DNA from: Affinundibacterium amnicola
Lineage (GTDB): Bacteria > Pseudomonadota > Gammaproteobacteria > Burkholderiales > Burkholderiaceae_D
DNA length: 64,000 bases
Reading direction: 5' to 3'
NCBI RefSeq assembly: GCF_014284275.1
Contig: NZ_JACOFU010000007.1
Location: 1-64,000 of the forward strand
A program made the position numbers and the translations under genes. This document shows, one piece after another, positions 36,546 through 47,873 of this stretch. Under the pieces are notes generated by a model. That model saw only the letters and a program-made list of their open reading frames with translations. It made no database searches and was not told the origin of the DNA. Within the stretch, counting starts at the first letter, position 1. Each line of letters begins with the position of its first letter.

Positions 36546-36567
36546 TTAAAACCCGCCGGAGCGGGTT
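36546..36567 (-). terminator. Hairpin between ahpC and ahpD
   Basis: ACCCGC-TCCG-GCGGGT on the minus strand (36566-36551) is followed by TTTAAAAA. It may partly end ahpC transcription before ahpD. Confidence 0.6.
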
Positions 36568-36745
36568 GATTGTACTGCGAGCACCACTATTAACCAATGA
36601 CTGGTTAGACGTAATCGTGATTAGAAATTCACATTCTCGGGATGCAGTGCAAGGCGCACACCGGAGCAATATGTCAATATTGCGAGGATCGCCATACATC
36701 AATACCTACGCCGCAATGCGCCCGAAAATTGAATTTATAACGCGA

Positions 36746-37294
36746 TTACAATGTGGAACCGCCTACTGTACGATTACATGGGCAGAGCTCATCCGTTTGC
36801 AAACCGTCCAAAATACGCAAGATTTCAGTTGGGTTACGGCCTACGTTCAAGTTGTTCACAGAAACGTGTTGGATGACATTGTCTGGATCCACGATGAAAG
36901 TCGCACGCAAAGCTACACCAGCGTTGACGTCACGTACGCCCAGCATATCAACCAAAGAGCCTGTTGCGTCGCCGAATGCATAGTGATTCAACTTGTCCAG
37001 ATCTTTGTGTTCACGGCGCCATGCCAATTTACAAAACTCATTATCCGTAGAACCACCCATCAGCACGGCATCGCGATCAGAGAAGTCATTCGCTAATTTA
37101 GCAAATTCAACGATTTCCGTTGGGCATACAAATGTGAAATCTTTTGGATAAAAATAAATGATTTTCCATTTGCCTGGAAAAGACGCTTCAGTAATTGTTT
37201 CGAAGGCGGATACGCCATTCTCTTCGTGATGATTAAAACCTGGCTTAGCTGCTGGTACGCTAAATGCGTCGAGTTTTTGTCCAACTGTTTTCAT
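36746..37294 (-). CDS. ahpC: Peroxiredoxin AhpC
   Basis: ATG 37294 has GGAG 7 bases upstream and gives 182 residues; the frame continues 20 codons upstream only to a TTG. The peroxidatic Cys57 is in DFTFVCPTE, and resolving cysteines Cys171 and Cys173 are in DELCPCN. The Cys pair near the C-terminus and the ahpD partner match the actinobacterial-type AhpC/AhpD system; no ahpF is nearby. It reduces peroxides in the cytoplasm. An OxyR-like operator is possible in the upstream gap. Confidence 0.95.
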   Translation of the reverse strand: MKTVGQKLDAFSVPAAKPGFNHHEENGVSAFETITEASFPGKWKIIYFYPKDFTFVCPTEIVEFAKLANDFSDRDAVLMGGSTDNEFCKLAWRREHKDLDKLNHYAFGDATGSLVDMLGVRDVNAGVALRATFIVDPDNVIQHVSVNNLNVGRNPTEILRILDGLQTDELCPCNRTVGGSTL

Positions 37295-37422
37295 TGATTT
37301 CTCCAGAAAAATTAACATGGGTGTTTCATTTATTACCGATGAGTGAATTTTCAAGTGCTACACATTTCACTCATCAACGAATTTGATTTGACTTCAGAAC
37401 TAGAACGAAGCTTATCACTATG

Positions 37423-37444
37423 AATCTATCAGATCCAATAGATT
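37423..37444 (-). promoter_or_regulatory. Palindrome upstream of ahpC, possible OxyR/LysR-type operator
   Basis: AATCTAT (37423-37429) and ATAGATT (37438-37444) form a palindrome. The CTAT and ATAG cores are 8 bases apart (7 in the OxyR consensus), and a further CTAA lies 7 bases beyond. It resembles, but does not match, an OxyR tetranucleotide array. Confidence 0.3.
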
Positions 37445-37640
37445 ATTACTAAACACCTCTTAGTTTAGCACTAAGACAGTCTAGCCCTGAGCATCATGCT
37501 TCGATTTAATGAAAGGAGTATGACATAGCTAGATACAAATCAGCTCCTTCACTTGATCACACGCCACAGTTACAGTAACAAGCGTAGGCATTTCGTTGAC
37601 ATATCACGACTCAAACCACAGTTTTACAGCACGAAGCCGC

Positions 37641-37646
37641 TATAAT
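37641..37646 (+). promoter_or_regulatory. Candidate -10 element for psd
   Basis: A perfect TATAAT ends 31 bases before the psd GTG start. No matching -35 hexamer is seen at standard spacing. Confidence 0.35.
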
Positions 37647-37677
37647 CGCGGATCTTTATTTACTTGACGAGTTTGCC

Positions 37678-38526
37678 GTGTCTGATCGTTTAGCCGTTCT
37701 TCCCCAATATTTTTTACCTAAATATCTATTGACTGCATTTGCAGGTCTGGTTGCCAATGATCGAGGTGGCAAACGCACGACCCGCCTGATCAATTGGTTC
37801 GTCAAAAAATATCAAGTGAACATGCAAGAAGCTGCCAATCCTGACACTGCCAGCTACGCCAGCTTTAATGAGTTTTTCACTCGTCCACTACGTGCCGATG
37901 CGCGCCCGCTCACCTCTGAAAAGTATGCTTGTCCGGTAGATGGTGCGATTAGCGAATTTGGCGCTATCGAGCAAGGACAGATCTTTCAGGCGAAGGGTCA
38001 CTATTTTTCTACAACCGCTTTGGTCGGTGGCGACGCCAAGCTTGCCGAAAAATATCAAGACGGACAATTTGCGAATATTTACCTCAGTCCACGCGACTAT
38101 CACCGTATTCATATGCCTTGCGACGGCCAACTGAAGCGCATGATCTATGTGCCAGGCGAGTTGTTCTCGGTCAATCCAACTACCGCCCGCGGTGTACCTG
38201 GCTTATTCGCGCGCAATGAACGCGTGGTCTGTGTATTTGATTCACCACATGGCGAGTTTGTACTTGTCTTAGTTGGTGCCACAATAGTCGGCAGCATGCA
38301 GATCGCTTGGCACGGTATCGTTAATCCACCGCGAACCAAAGAAGTGCGTGAATGGCACTATGACGATCAAATAATCAGCTTGAAAAAAGGAGAAGAGATG
38401 GGACGCTTCTTACTAGGTTCTACCGTCGTGATGTTATTCCGCAAAGACAGTATGCGATTTAACATTGATTGGAAGCCAACCGGAGCTGTGCGTTTAGGCG
38501 AGGAAATGGGATCGTCAGTTGCATGA
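37678..38526 (+). CDS. psd: Phosphatidylserine decarboxylase
   Basis: The 282-residue pro-enzyme starts with GTG. It makes phosphatidylethanolamine at the inner membrane. The self-cleavage site LGST is present, with Ser248 becoming the pyruvoyl group, which leaves a 34-residue alpha chain after it. Other family signatures are the FNEFFTRPLR segment, a conserved DG and HRIHMP in the beta chain (CPVDGAI, DYHRIHMPCDG), and GATIVGSM. It is a single gene with its own promoter region, divergent from ahpC. Confidence 0.97.
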   Translation: MSDRLAVLPQYFLPKYLLTAFAGLVANDRGGKRTTRLINWFVKKYQVNMQEAANPDTASYASFNEFFTRPLRADARPLTSEKYACPVDGAISEFGAIEQGQIFQAKGHYFSTTALVGGDAKLAEKYQDGQFANIYLSPRDYHRIHMPCDGQLKRMIYVPGELFSVNPTTARGVPGLFARNERVVCVFDSPHGEFVLVLVGATIVGSMQIAWHGIVNPPRTKEVREWHYDDQIISLKKGEEMGRFLLGSTVVMLFRKDSMRFNIDWKPTGAVRLGEEMGSSVA

Positions 38527-38748
38527 ATGATCTCGAGTCTTGAACAACTCTTCTCACAATATTTCAAGGCGCAAGCGTGTTCGGAATCTACCAATAACCA
38601 GCACGCTAGGTTTTGATGCGAAAACACAATCAAAATAAATTCTGGCGCATTCTTTTCACGATCTGAAAAATAATTGAGCTGCCGCAAACATTCTGATCAT
38701 GCACTGCACAAATTTCTTGCATACGCCTACAATTTGATACATAATCTA

Positions 38749-38767
38749 AATACGAATTATTCTTATT
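38749..38767 (+). promoter_or_regulatory. Fur box upstream of the tonB-type gene
   Basis: AATACGAATTATTCTTATT matches 16 of 19 positions of the Fur consensus AATGAGAATnATTCTCATT and is nearly a perfect palindrome around GAATtATTC. It lies within a larger inverted repeat (TAATCTAAATA at 38742-38752, TATTTAGATTA at 38764-38774) and ends 33 bases before the start codon. Iron repression of the TonB gene is the expected outcome. Confidence 0.75.
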
Positions 38768-38800
38768 TAGATTAAACTCAATTTTGCCAAGGCAGATTAT

Positions 38801-39448
38801 ATGAATACGCTGCAATCCCCTCAACTTCCACGTCGATTTTTCACGGGTAGCTTCATCGCGCTTTCCCATGTGGTGGTGTTCGGTTTAATCATATTGAATC
38901 CTGTAAAACACTTTCAAGCCACGCCAAAAGAAACCGTGGTGATGATGTTACCTAGTGCATTACCGGCGCCAGCTACACCGATCAAAAAGATAGAAAAAAT
39001 CGTCCCGCCTGCGAATACTATAGTCCCCGTGATAAACCAAGTCGCAGTTCAACACCTCACAGACGAAGCAATCACAGCAACGCCAACAGCCACTGAAATC
39101 AGTGCGCCAACCGCTCCCGCACCTGCGCCACAATCTACTGTGATTGCCAAATCAGAGCCAGCAGGTCCGAAAGTTGTCAGTGCGGTTGAATATATTCATG
39201 CACCGCAAGCAGATTATCCACCGATGGCTCGCCGCATGGGAGAAGAAGGTCGTGTAGTGATGCAAGTTTTGGTCAATGACAAAGGCCGCGCAGAAAAAGT
39301 TGAAATCGTTAAATCCTCAGGATTTGCACGCTTAGATGAATCTGCCAAAATCGCTTTGTTACGCGCCCTGTTCAAACCTTATCTTGAAGATGGTAAAGCA
39401 ACGATGGTACTGGCGACTGCAAGTATCAACTTCTCTTTGCGTGGTTAA
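38801..39448 (+). CDS. tonB: TonB-family energy transducer
   Basis: The 215-residue protein has a short cytoplasmic N-terminus, one membrane anchor (about 14-33) and a proline/alanine-rich periplasmic spacer (about 50-125). The C-terminal TonB domain follows (DYPPMARRMGEEGRVVMQVLV, VEIVKSSGFARLDESAKIAL). It couples the proton motive force, through ExbB/ExbD, to outer-membrane receptors. No exbB/exbD genes follow; a terminator ends the transcript directly. The Fur box upstream points to iron uptake. Confidence 0.92.
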   Translation: MNTLQSPQLPRRFFTGSFIALSHVVVFGLIILNPVKHFQATPKETVVMMLPSALPAPATPIKKIEKIVPPANTIVPVINQVAVQHLTDEAITATPTATEISAPTAPAPAPQSTVIAKSEPAGPKVVSAVEYIHAPQADYPPMARRMGEEGRVVMQVLVNDKGRAEKVEIVKSSGFARLDESAKIALLRALFKPYLEDGKATMVLATASINFSLRG

Positions 39449-39478
39449 TCTAGAGAGTTTCAGCAAATCTTACGACGT

Positions 39479-39511
39479 AAAAAAAGCATGTTCGTGAACA
39501 TGCTTTTTTTT
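39479..39511. terminator. Bidirectional terminator between tonB and the GST gene
   Basis: AGCATGTTC-GT-GAACATGCT (39485-39504) is a perfect 9-bp stem with A7 before and T8 after it. It serves the convergent tonB and glutathione S-transferase genes. Confidence 0.92.
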
Positions 39512-39562
39512 ACGCTATGAGTTTAAGATCACGCCAAATGATCCTGACATCTAGACTTCAAA

Positions 39563-40171
39563 TTACTCTGGGATGGTATCTTTAAAAGATGGCCGCTCTG
39601 AAAGCTTATCAAACAATTTCGCTAAATTCGGATATTCATCTCGCCAAGCTATTCCTGGAAATCGAAATGTCAGCCATCCCAAACAACATGCAACACTGAT
39701 ATCTGCGAGCGTTAAATGATTGCCGACGCAAAATGGAGATTCTCCCAAACCTTGCGCCATGGACTTTAAACCAGCATTAACTTTATCTAACTGTCGATTG
39801 ACCCAAGCTTCGCTTTGAATCTCCGGCGCGCGCATCGTGCGTTCCGCGCGCACCAAAACTGCAGCATCTAAAATTCCATCGGCCAAGGCTTCCCAATTCT
39901 TAACTTCAGCGCGCTCACGTCCATGCGGTGGGATTAACTTACCGACTGGCGTTAAGGTATCAAGATATTCAACAATCACACGCGAGTCGAACATCGCACC
40001 ACCATCTTCCATCAATAGACAGGGTACTTTACCAAGCGGATTGGATTGCTGAATGGTCGTGTCAGAAGCCCATACGTTTTCAAGTATTAATGCGTAATCA
40101 AGCTTTTTCTCCGCCATAACAACGCGAACTTTTCTCACGTAAGGACTTGCAAGGGAGCCAATTAATTTCAT
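39563..40171 (-). CDS. Glutathione S-transferase family protein
   Basis: The 202-residue protein has a thioredoxin-like N-terminal domain (MKLIGSLASPYVRKVRVVMAEK) with Ser at the likely active site, NPLGKVPCLLMEDG for the conserved cis-Pro, and DSRVIVEYLD for glutathione binding. The helical C-terminal domain includes CVGNHLTLADISVACCLGWL. It resembles the YibF/beta-like GSTs of proteobacteria. The substrate is unknown. It is a single gene, convergent with tonB. Confidence 0.93.
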   Translation of the reverse strand: MKLIGSLASPYVRKVRVVMAEKKLDYALILENVWASDTTIQQSNPLGKVPCLLMEDGGAMFDSRVIVEYLDTLTPVGKLIPPHGRERAEVKNWEALADGILDAAVLVRAERTMRAPEIQSEAWVNRQLDKVNAGLKSMAQGLGESPFCVGNHLTLADISVACCLGWLTFRFPGIAWRDEYPNLAKLFDKLSERPSFKDTIPE

Positions 40172-41986
<1,815 letters not shown>

Positions 41987-42018
41987 GCAGTCTGCGATCA
42001 CATCAGCATCAAGCTCGC

Positions 42019-42054
42019 AAAAAAGCCTGGAAGAGCAATCTTCCAGGCTTTTTT
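42019..42054 (+). terminator. Terminator behind purB
   Basis: AGCCTGGAAG/CTTCCAGGCT (42024-42049) is a perfect 10-bp stem with a 6-base loop and T6 after it; a matching A-tract lies before it. Confidence 0.93.
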
Positions 42055-42205
42055 GCATTTCATCAGGCTAGATTTCAAGCCAAGTTAAAGTTATGACATC
42101 GGCTCTCTGAGCATCGACTTCTTTTTTTTGATCAAATCAAGCAAACTTTCTTTTTCTTTGCTATATTAGTCCTACTTCGAACTACTTTCCATTTTAGGAA
42201 CGCTT

Positions 42206-42751
42206 ATGCAACGTTATCCAACCGCCAGTATTATTTTGCATTGGTTCATTGCGATACTGATCATTGCTGCCTTTATCCTCGGTTCGTACATGACTGATTT
42301 GAGAATCAGCCCGACCAAACTCAAACTCTATTCGTGGCATAAGTGGCTGGGCGTGACCATCTTAGGCTTTGTTGCGATTCGCCTATTGGTGCGACTGTTT
42401 AAAGGAGCGCCAAATTATCCTGACAGCATGCAACAGTGGGAAAAACAAGCCGCAAATGGCACCCATATTGGTCTCTACATTCTGATGTTTGCGGTTCCGC
42501 TGTCTGGTTATCTGTATTCTTATGCCGCAGGATTTCCGGTTGTCTATTTGGGATTATTTGAATTGCCAGCCTTGATCGATCCAAATCCAGATTGGAAAGA
42601 TCAACTTAAGAGTGCGCATGAAATACTAACTAAGTGTATGTTAGCCTTAGTTTTCTTACATTTTGCAGCAGCATTAAAGCACCAATTCATCAATAAAGAC
42701 GGCATCCTGCAACGTATGTTGCCGACCAATTCAAATAAGGAATCAAGATGA
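42206..42751 (+). CDS. Cytochrome b561 (CybB-type) inner-membrane protein
   Basis: The 181-residue protein has four transmembrane helices, at about 8-28, 45-63, 87-106 and 140-158. His12 (LHW), His45 (SWHKW), His138 (SAHEI) and His152 (LHF) are the likely haem ligands, with His87 also conserved in position. Prokaryotic b561 proteins pass electrons between quinone and periplasmic or membrane partners; CybB can oxidise superoxide. The stop overlaps the next start by four bases (ATGA), coupling it to a YceI protein. Such b561-yceI pairs are common and suggest a lipid or quinone link. Confidence 0.92.
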   Translation: MQRYPTASIILHWFIAILIIAAFILGSYMTDLRISPTKLKLYSWHKWLGVTILGFVAIRLLVRLFKGAPNYPDSMQQWEKQAANGTHIGLYILMFAVPLSGYLYSYAAGFPVVYLGLFELPALIDPNPDWKDQLKSAHEILTKCMLALVFLHFAAALKHQFINKDGILQRMLPTNSNKESR

Positions 42752-43323
42752 TCTCAAACGCACTCGTTAAATCAGGGAAATACATACTTATGGCGGCGGC
42801 TTTGAGCAGTTCAGCTCTGCTATTTGCCGCCAACCTGAATCTAGACAATAGTAAAAGCACAGTTCATGTCGTCTTCAAGCAAATGGAAGTGCCGGTTCAG
42901 GCGCGCTTTAAAAAATTTCAAGCACAAATTGACTACAATGCGAGCAAGCCTGAATTGTCCACAGCAAAAGTAGAAATCGATGTGAATAGCATCGATTTAC
43001 CAGCACCTGAATACAACCAAGAAGTATTAAAGAAAGAATGGTTTAACGCAGCCCAATTTGCCAAAGCAAGCTTCATTTCCACATCAATGAAGAATCTTGG
43101 TGCTGGCAAACTTGAAGTCAGCGGCAATTTAACGATCAAAGGCAAAACACTTGCAGTGCGTTTTCCACTTCAAGTCAAAACAGAAGCGAAAGGCTTCAGC
43201 TTCGAAGGAAATTTACCTATCAAACGCCTGCAATTTAACATCGGCGAAGGCGAATGGAAAGACACCAGTATGGTTGCCGATGAAGTCATGATCAAATTTA
43301 AAGTAGTCACCACCAGCCCTTAA
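42748..43323 (+). CDS. YceI-family periplasmic lipid-binding-like protein
   Basis: The 191-residue protein has a signal peptide ending SALLFAA and a YceI beta-barrel (LDNSKSTVHVVFKQMEVPVQARF, NLTIKGKTLAVRFPL). YceI proteins bind long polyisoprenoid or fatty lipids in a lipocalin-like barrel. It is translationally coupled to the upstream cytochrome b561 (ATGA overlap). The family's usual pattern SxxxF.hkG is altered here (STVHVVFKQMEV), so it is the more divergent of the two neighbouring copies. Confidence 0.92.
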   Translation: MISNALVKSGKYILMAAALSSSALLFAANLNLDNSKSTVHVVFKQMEVPVQARFKKFQAQIDYNASKPELSTAKVEIDVNSIDLPAPEYNQEVLKKEWFNAAQFAKASFISTSMKNLGAGKLEVSGNLTIKGKTLAVRFPLQVKTEAKGFSFEGNLPIKRLQFNIGEGEWKDTSMVADEVMIKFKVVTTSP

Positions 43324-43344
43324 CTTTTATACAGGAGCACCACC

Positions 43345-43914
43345 ATGAAATTAAACCAATTCTTTGCTATCGCTTTGTTTGCAGTTGCTGCACCAAGTTT
43401 TGCACAAACTTATAAAGTAGATTCTTCGCATACCTACCCTAGCTTCGAAGCCGATCATAAAGGCATCTCATTTTGGCGTGGAAAATTCACAAAAACAGAG
43501 GGCACAATCACGCTAGATCGCGCTGCTAAAACTGGCACGATGAATATCACTATCGATGCAAGTTCTGTCGATTTCGGCCATGCAAAAATGAACGAACATG
43601 CGAAAAATAAAGACATGTTTAACGTCTCACAATTCCCAACTGTTACCTATGTTGGAAAATCAATGAAGTTCAATGGCGACACCTTGGTTTCTGTTGAAGG
43701 TGAATTGACCTTATTGGGTGTCACTAAACCAGTGAACCTCACGATCAATAAATTCAAATGTATTCAAGATGCAATGACGAAGAAAGAAATCTGCGGTGCT
43801 GATGCTAGCGCGGAATTCAAACGCAGTGATTTCGGCATGAATTATGCGATCAACTGGGGTTTCTCTCCAGACGTTAAATTAGCGATTCAAGTCGAGGCAG
43901 TGAATTCTAACTAA
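43345..43914 (+). CDS. YceI-family periplasmic protein, second copy
   Basis: An AGGAG ribosome-binding site precedes the ATG. The 189-residue protein has a signal peptide (MKLNQFFAIALFAVAAPSFA) and a typical YceI barrel: YKVDSSHTYPSFEADHKGIS, then FPTVTYVGKSM, and a C-terminal FGMNYAINWGFSPDVKLAIQ. Compared with the preceding copy it keeps the canonical motifs. Its two cysteines (KCIQDAMTKKEICG) probably form a disulfide. It is probably the third gene of a b561-yceI-yceI operon. Confidence 0.95.
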   Translation: MKLNQFFAIALFAVAAPSFAQTYKVDSSHTYPSFEADHKGISFWRGKFTKTEGTITLDRAAKTGTMNITIDASSVDFGHAKMNEHAKNKDMFNVSQFPTVTYVGKSMKFNGDTLVSVEGELTLLGVTKPVNLTINKFKCIQDAMTKKEICGADASAEFKRSDFGMNYAINWGFSPDVKLAIQVEAVNSN

Positions 43915-43938
43915 TTCTCCTCTCAATCAAAGGCTGAA

Positions 43939-44406
43939 GTGGTGCGACGCACGCTTTGGCCTTTCGTATCAAATTCTAAAATAATGGATAAACGGTATTT
44001 ACGCAGCATTCGCTTATTGTCGGAATGCATGCAATTGTTTGAAAAATCCTCAGCCAAACGCGTCAAAGCGCTAGGTTTTACTGAGTCCCAGTTTGATATC
44101 ATCGCCACCCTTGGCAATACTTCCGGAATGACCTGCAAAGAACTTGGTGAGAAAACCTTAATCACCAAAGGAACGCTTACTGGCGTACTAGATCGTTTAG
44201 AAAGCAAAGGTTTAATTCAACGCGAACGCGGTGAAGATCGGCGCCAACTATTTATCAAACTAACCCCAGAAGGCGAATTGCAATTTGCGCAGTCTTTCCC
44301 AGAAATCGTTAATCAAGGGCGCGCTATGTTCAGCGACTATCATCAAGATGATTTCGAAGCTTTGGAAACTCAGTTACTAAAATTAAAAAACGCACTTGCT
44401 CGGTGA
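43939..44406 (+). CDS. MarR-family transcriptional regulator
   Basis: GTG 43939 has AAAGG six bases upstream and gives 155 residues; ATG 43984 (140 residues) has no clear ribosome-binding site but starts closer to the usual family boundary. The winged helix-turn-helix is clear: FDIIATLGNTSGMTCKELG, KTLITKGTLTGVLDRLESKG, then the wing RERGEDRRQLFIKLTPEG. It follows the yceI genes by 24 bases in the same direction, so it may regulate them or be co-transcribed (inference). Confidence 0.88.
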   Translation: MVRRTLWPFVSNSKIMDKRYLRSIRLLSECMQLFEKSSAKRVKALGFTESQFDIIATLGNTSGMTCKELGEKTLITKGTLTGVLDRLESKGLIQRERGEDRRQLFIKLTPEGELQFAQSFPEIVNQGRAMFSDYHQDDFEALETQLLKLKNALAR

Positions 44407-44745
44407 TGATGCATTCAGTATCAAACAGCATTTTTTGAATACAGGTAGATGCGCATCAAAGTGTCGCTTGCCTCATCAATATCTACCTACAATTGCCTGT
44501 GCTAGCAAGCGGCAATTTATCCGATTACAGAGAGAGACCCACACATACTGCATGCCCGAATTTTGAATCTGTGACGCAAGTTACGCTCTGGCGCAGATAC
44601 ACTTTTCGATTCAAAGCTCAAGCGATCACGACTGTTGTGCGGAGCTCGGTCAGAAAAAAGTGCCGGCACAGAAAACAAAAAAGACGGGATTTCCCGTCTT
44701 TTTTACTCGTCCCAAAACACAAGGACGATCAAGTTATTATCAAGC
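44407..44745. other. Intergenic region between marR and secA
   Basis: A 339-bp stretch between two convergent genes. It holds the bidirectional terminator near 44690 and no supported gene. Confidence 0.5.
44675..44706. terminator. Bidirectional terminator behind secA
   Basis: AAGACGGGA-TT-TCCCGTCTT (44681-44700) is a perfect 9-bp stem flanked by A-rich and T-rich tracts. It lies between convergent marR and secA. Confidence 0.92.
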
Positions 44746-47508
44746 TTATGCTAGTTTGCCATGGCATTGCTTGTATTTCTTACCGCTACCGCATGGACAA
44801 GGATCATTACGTCCAATTTTAAAGCCATGATCAACCATAGGCGTATTGTCGTCTGCGATGACTGGAGTCGGTGCTAACATTTCTTCTGGCGAAGCATTTG
44901 CATCAAATTCCGCATGTTGATAATGAACATTTTCAATCTGAGATTGCGCCATTTGCTGCTCAGCTGCTTCGATTTCTTCACGAGATTGGATACGAACCGT
45001 CACAACGATGCGCACCACTTCATTTTTGATCAAATCCAACATCTGCGAGAATAATTCAAACGCTTCGCGTTTGTATTCTTGTTTAGGATTTTTTTGCGCA
45101 TAGCCACGCAAATGAATACCTTGTCGCAAATGATCGAGTGCCGCCAAATGTTCGCGCCAGTGATTATCGATACTCTGCAACATGACACTTCGTTCAAATC
45201 CTGCAAAGGCATCTTTACCAACGACATCTAGTTTAGCATCGTATTCTGCTTTTGCAGCAGCGACTACACGTTCCAGAATATCTTCATCGGTTAAGTTCTT
45301 TTCTGTTTCCAATAAACTGACGAGATCCAAATTCAAAGACCATTCAGCGGCCAATACAGCCTGCAAACCTGGTAAGTCCCACTGTTCTTCCACGGTCTCA
45401 GCAGGAACGTACTGACGTACTAAATCATGGAACATGCCATCACGCAACGAGGCAATCATTTCTGACATATCGTGCGCTTCCAGCAATTCATTACGTTGCT
45501 GGTAAATTACTTTACGCTGATCATTCGCAACGTCATCGTACTCCAGCAATTGCTTACGAATATCAAAGTTACGTGCTTCAACTTTACGCTGAGCGGACTC
45601 AATCGAACGGCTGACAATACCAGCTTCAATTGGTTCGCCTTCTGGCATTTTCAATCTATCCATGATTGCGCGCACGCGATCACCAGCGAAGATGCGCAGC
45701 AAAGCATCATCTAAAGATAAATAGAAACGAGAAGATCCAGGATCACCCTGACGACCAGAACGACCACGCAATTGATTATCTACACGCCGTGATTCATGAC
45801 GCTCAGTACCGACGATATGTAAGCCGCCAGCTGCCACCACTTGATCATGCAATGACTGCCATTCATTGCGTAATTTTTCTGATTGCTTTTGCTTTTCAGC
45901 GTCGGACAAAGTATCAGACGCTTCAATCAGTTGCACTTGTTTTGCGACATTCCCACCCAGAACGATATCGGTACCGCGACCAGCCATGTTGGTGGCGATC
46001 GTAATCGCTTTTGGACGGCCTGCCTGTGCAATGATTTCAGCTTCACGCGCATGCTGCTTCGCGTTCAAAACATTGTGTGGCAACTTCGCTTTATCCAAGA
46101 TACCGGACAATAATTCAGAATTTTCAATCGAAGTTGTACCGACCAAAACAGGCTGTCCGCGCTCGTAACAATCTTGAATATCTTTGAGCATCGCGCCGTA
46201 TTTTTCTTCGGCGGATTTGTATACCTGGTCTTGTCGGTCTTTACGCGCTGAAGGGCGATTCGGAGGAATCACCACCGTTTCAAGGCTGTAAATTTCTTGG
46301 AATTCGTAGGCTTCCGTATCCGCAGTACCCGTCATACCCGATAAACGTGCGTACATACGGAAGTAGTTTTGGAAAGTGATTGATGCCAAAGTTTGATTTT
46401 CGTTTTGAATACGAACGCCTTCTTTAGCTTCGACGGCCTGATGCAAACCATCAGACCAACGACGACCAGTCATCATGCGACCAGTGAATTCATCAACAAT
46501 CACGATTTCATCGTTCAACACAACGTAGTGCTGGTCTTTAAAGTACAAAGCATGTGCACGCAAGGCTGCATACAAATGATGTACTAAGGAGATATTCGCT
46601 GCATCATACAAAGACGCACCTTCTGGCAATAGACCCATTTGCGTCAATATTTGCTCAGATTTATCGTGGCCTGCTTCAGTCAGCAAAACTTGATGTGATT
46701 TTTCATCTTTCGTGTAGTCACCCGGCACTTCGACCACACCTTTACCATCGGGCGTTTCTTCACCGATTTGCAGAGTCAACAACTTAGGAACTTCGTTGAT
46801 TTTGTAATACAACTCGGTGTGATTTTCAGCCTGTCCAGAAATGATCAAAGGCGTTCGTGCTTCATCGATCAAAATCGAATCGACTTCATCGACCACCGCA
46901 AAATTCAAGGCGCGCTGAACACGATCTTTCGCTTCGTACACCATATTATCGCGGAGATAATCGAAGCCGAATTCATTATTCGTTCCGTAAGTTACGTCGG
47001 AACCATAGGCGACTTGTTTCGCATCGTGCTCTAACTGCGATAAATTTACCCCGGTCGTCAAACCTAACCAACCGTACAACTGTCCCATTTGATCAGCGTC
47101 ACGTTGTGCCAAATAATCATTAACAGTAACAACATGCACACCCTTACCTGATAAAGCGTTCAGATAAATAGGCAAGGTTGCCATTAAAGTTTTACCTTCA
47201 CCGGTACCCATTTCCGCGATCTTACCGAAATGCAAAGCCATGCCGCCGATTAATTGCACATCAAAATGGCGCATTTTTAAGACCCGCTTACTCGCCTCAC
47301 GGCAAACCGCAAAGGCTTCCGGCAACAAACTATCTAAAGTCTCACCCTTGGCAAGGCGCTCTTTAAATTCTGGCGTTTTAGCCTTAAGTTGATCATCCGA
47401 CAAAGTTTCATACTTTGGCTCTAATGCGTTGATTTCACGCACAATTTTTTGATATTGTTTCAAGAGCCTTTGATTACGGCTACCGAATATTTTGGTCAGG
47501 AATGACAT
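44746..47508 (-). CDS. secA: Preprotein translocase ATPase SecA
   Basis: ATG 47508 gives the usual [14 protein letters not shown] start and 920 residues; the frame runs 17 codons further upstream without support. SecA drives Sec-dependent export through SecYEG. The Walker A motif is GTGEGKT (101-107) and the DEVD box is at 207-210, with [15 protein letters not shown] next to it. The second nucleotide-binding fold has [12 protein letters not shown] and NMAGRGTDI. The C-terminal zinc finger ([14 protein letters not shown]) binds SecB. All elements are intact. Confidence 0.98.
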   Translation of the reverse strand: MSFLTKIFGSRNQRLLKQYQKIVREINALEPKYETLSDDQLKAKTPEFKERLAKGETLDSLLPEAFAVCREASKRVLKMRHFDVQLIGGMALHFGKIAEMGTGEGKTLMATLPIYLNALSGKGVHVVTVNDYLAQRDADQMGQLYGWLGLTTGVNLSQLEHDAKQVAYGSDVTYGTNNEFGFDYLRDNMVYEAKDRVQRALNFAVVDEVDSILIDEARTPLIISGQAENHTELYYKINEVPKLLTLQIGEETPDGKGVVEVPGDYTKDEKSHQVLLTEAGHDKSEQILTQMGLLPEGASLYDAANISLVHHLYAALRAHALYFKDQHYVVLNDEIVIVDEFTGRMMTGRRWSDGLHQAVEAKEGVRIQNENQTLASITFQNYFRMYARLSGMTGTADTEAYEFQEIYSLETVVIPPNRPSARKDRQDQVYKSAEEKYGAMLKDIQDCYERGQPVLVGTTSIENSELLSGILDKAKLPHNVLNAKQHAREAEIIAQAGRPKAITIATNMAGRGTDIVLGGNVAKQVQLIEASDTLSDAEKQKQSEKLRNEWQSLHDQVVAAGGLHIVGTERHESRRVDNQLRGRSGRQGDPGSSRFYLSLDDALLRIFAGDRVRAIMDRLKMPEGEPIEAGIVSRSIESAQRKVEARNFDIRKQLLEYDDVANDQRKVIYQQRNELLEAHDMSEMIASLRDGMFHDLVRQYVPAETVEEQWDLPGLQAVLAAEWSLNLDLVSLLETEKNLTDEDILERVVAAAKAEYDAKLDVVGKDAFAGFERSVMLQSIDNHWREHLAALDHLRQGIHLRGYAQKNPKQEYKREAFELFSQMLDLIKNEVVRIVVTVRIQSREEIEAAEQQMAQSQIENVHYQHAEFDANASPEEMLAPTPVIADDNTPMVDHGFKIGRNDPCPCGSGKKYKQCHGKLA

Positions 47509-47873
47509 GCTAGTAGTGAGTATGAAGGGTATAGGTTCTAAAACACTGCAACGGAACAAAAGTGCAGCAGATATGATTAACTTTTAATTTTAACATGGCT
47601 CACCTCCCTTTCCAGAATTTCTAAGGATAAGAACGGGGAGAATGAGGGAGAGGTGGTGTTAAATCGGACAAATTCAAGGCTAGATCAATTTTTTTGTGCG
47701 AGAAAATCAACATTTTAGATACCAAAAGCCAATTTACCGCAAACTTAAGTAGCCGCTACAACAGACATCTGAGCTCCTAAATCAACAATGTTCACCCTAC
47801 GAGTGGAGGGAATTGTGGATAACAGTTTGACATTGATTATGCGGCTTGAGCGGCTTGACCGACTTGCGAAGAT
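47509..47873. other. Intergenic region between the M23 peptidase gene and secA
   Basis: A 365-bp gap with no supported gene. It should contain the secA promoter. An imperfect inverted repeat (CACCTCCCT near 47600 and AGGGAGAGGTG near 47645) is the only structure noticed. Confidence 0.45.

Larger units (their letters stand above)
37295..37677. other. Divergent intergenic region between ahpC and psd
   Basis: A 383-bp gene-free region that must carry promoters for both directions. Its visible elements are an AATCTAT/ATAGATT palindrome at 37423-37444, a CTTAG/CTAAG inverted repeat around 37459-37475, and a TATAAT upstream of psd. Nothing else was recognised. Confidence 0.5.

Noticed and set aside
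36317-37096. Long plus-strand reading frame opposite ahpD and ahpC
   Set aside because: It is an antisense shadow of two clear peroxidase genes, has a low-quality protein composition and crosses the terminator between them.
42120-42205. Sigma-70 promoter before the cytochrome b561 gene
   Set aside because: A TATATT at 42162-42167 is possible as a -10, but no -35 lies at acceptable spacing.
44493-44822. Plus-strand reading frame between marR and secA
   Set aside because: It runs through a strong bidirectional terminator and into the end of secA, and its translation resembles no protein.
47600-47660. Imperfect inverted repeat CACCTCCCT/AGGGAGAGGTG near the secA start as a mobile element or terminator
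   Set aside because: The arms are unequal, there is no T-tract and no flanking direct repeat was seen.
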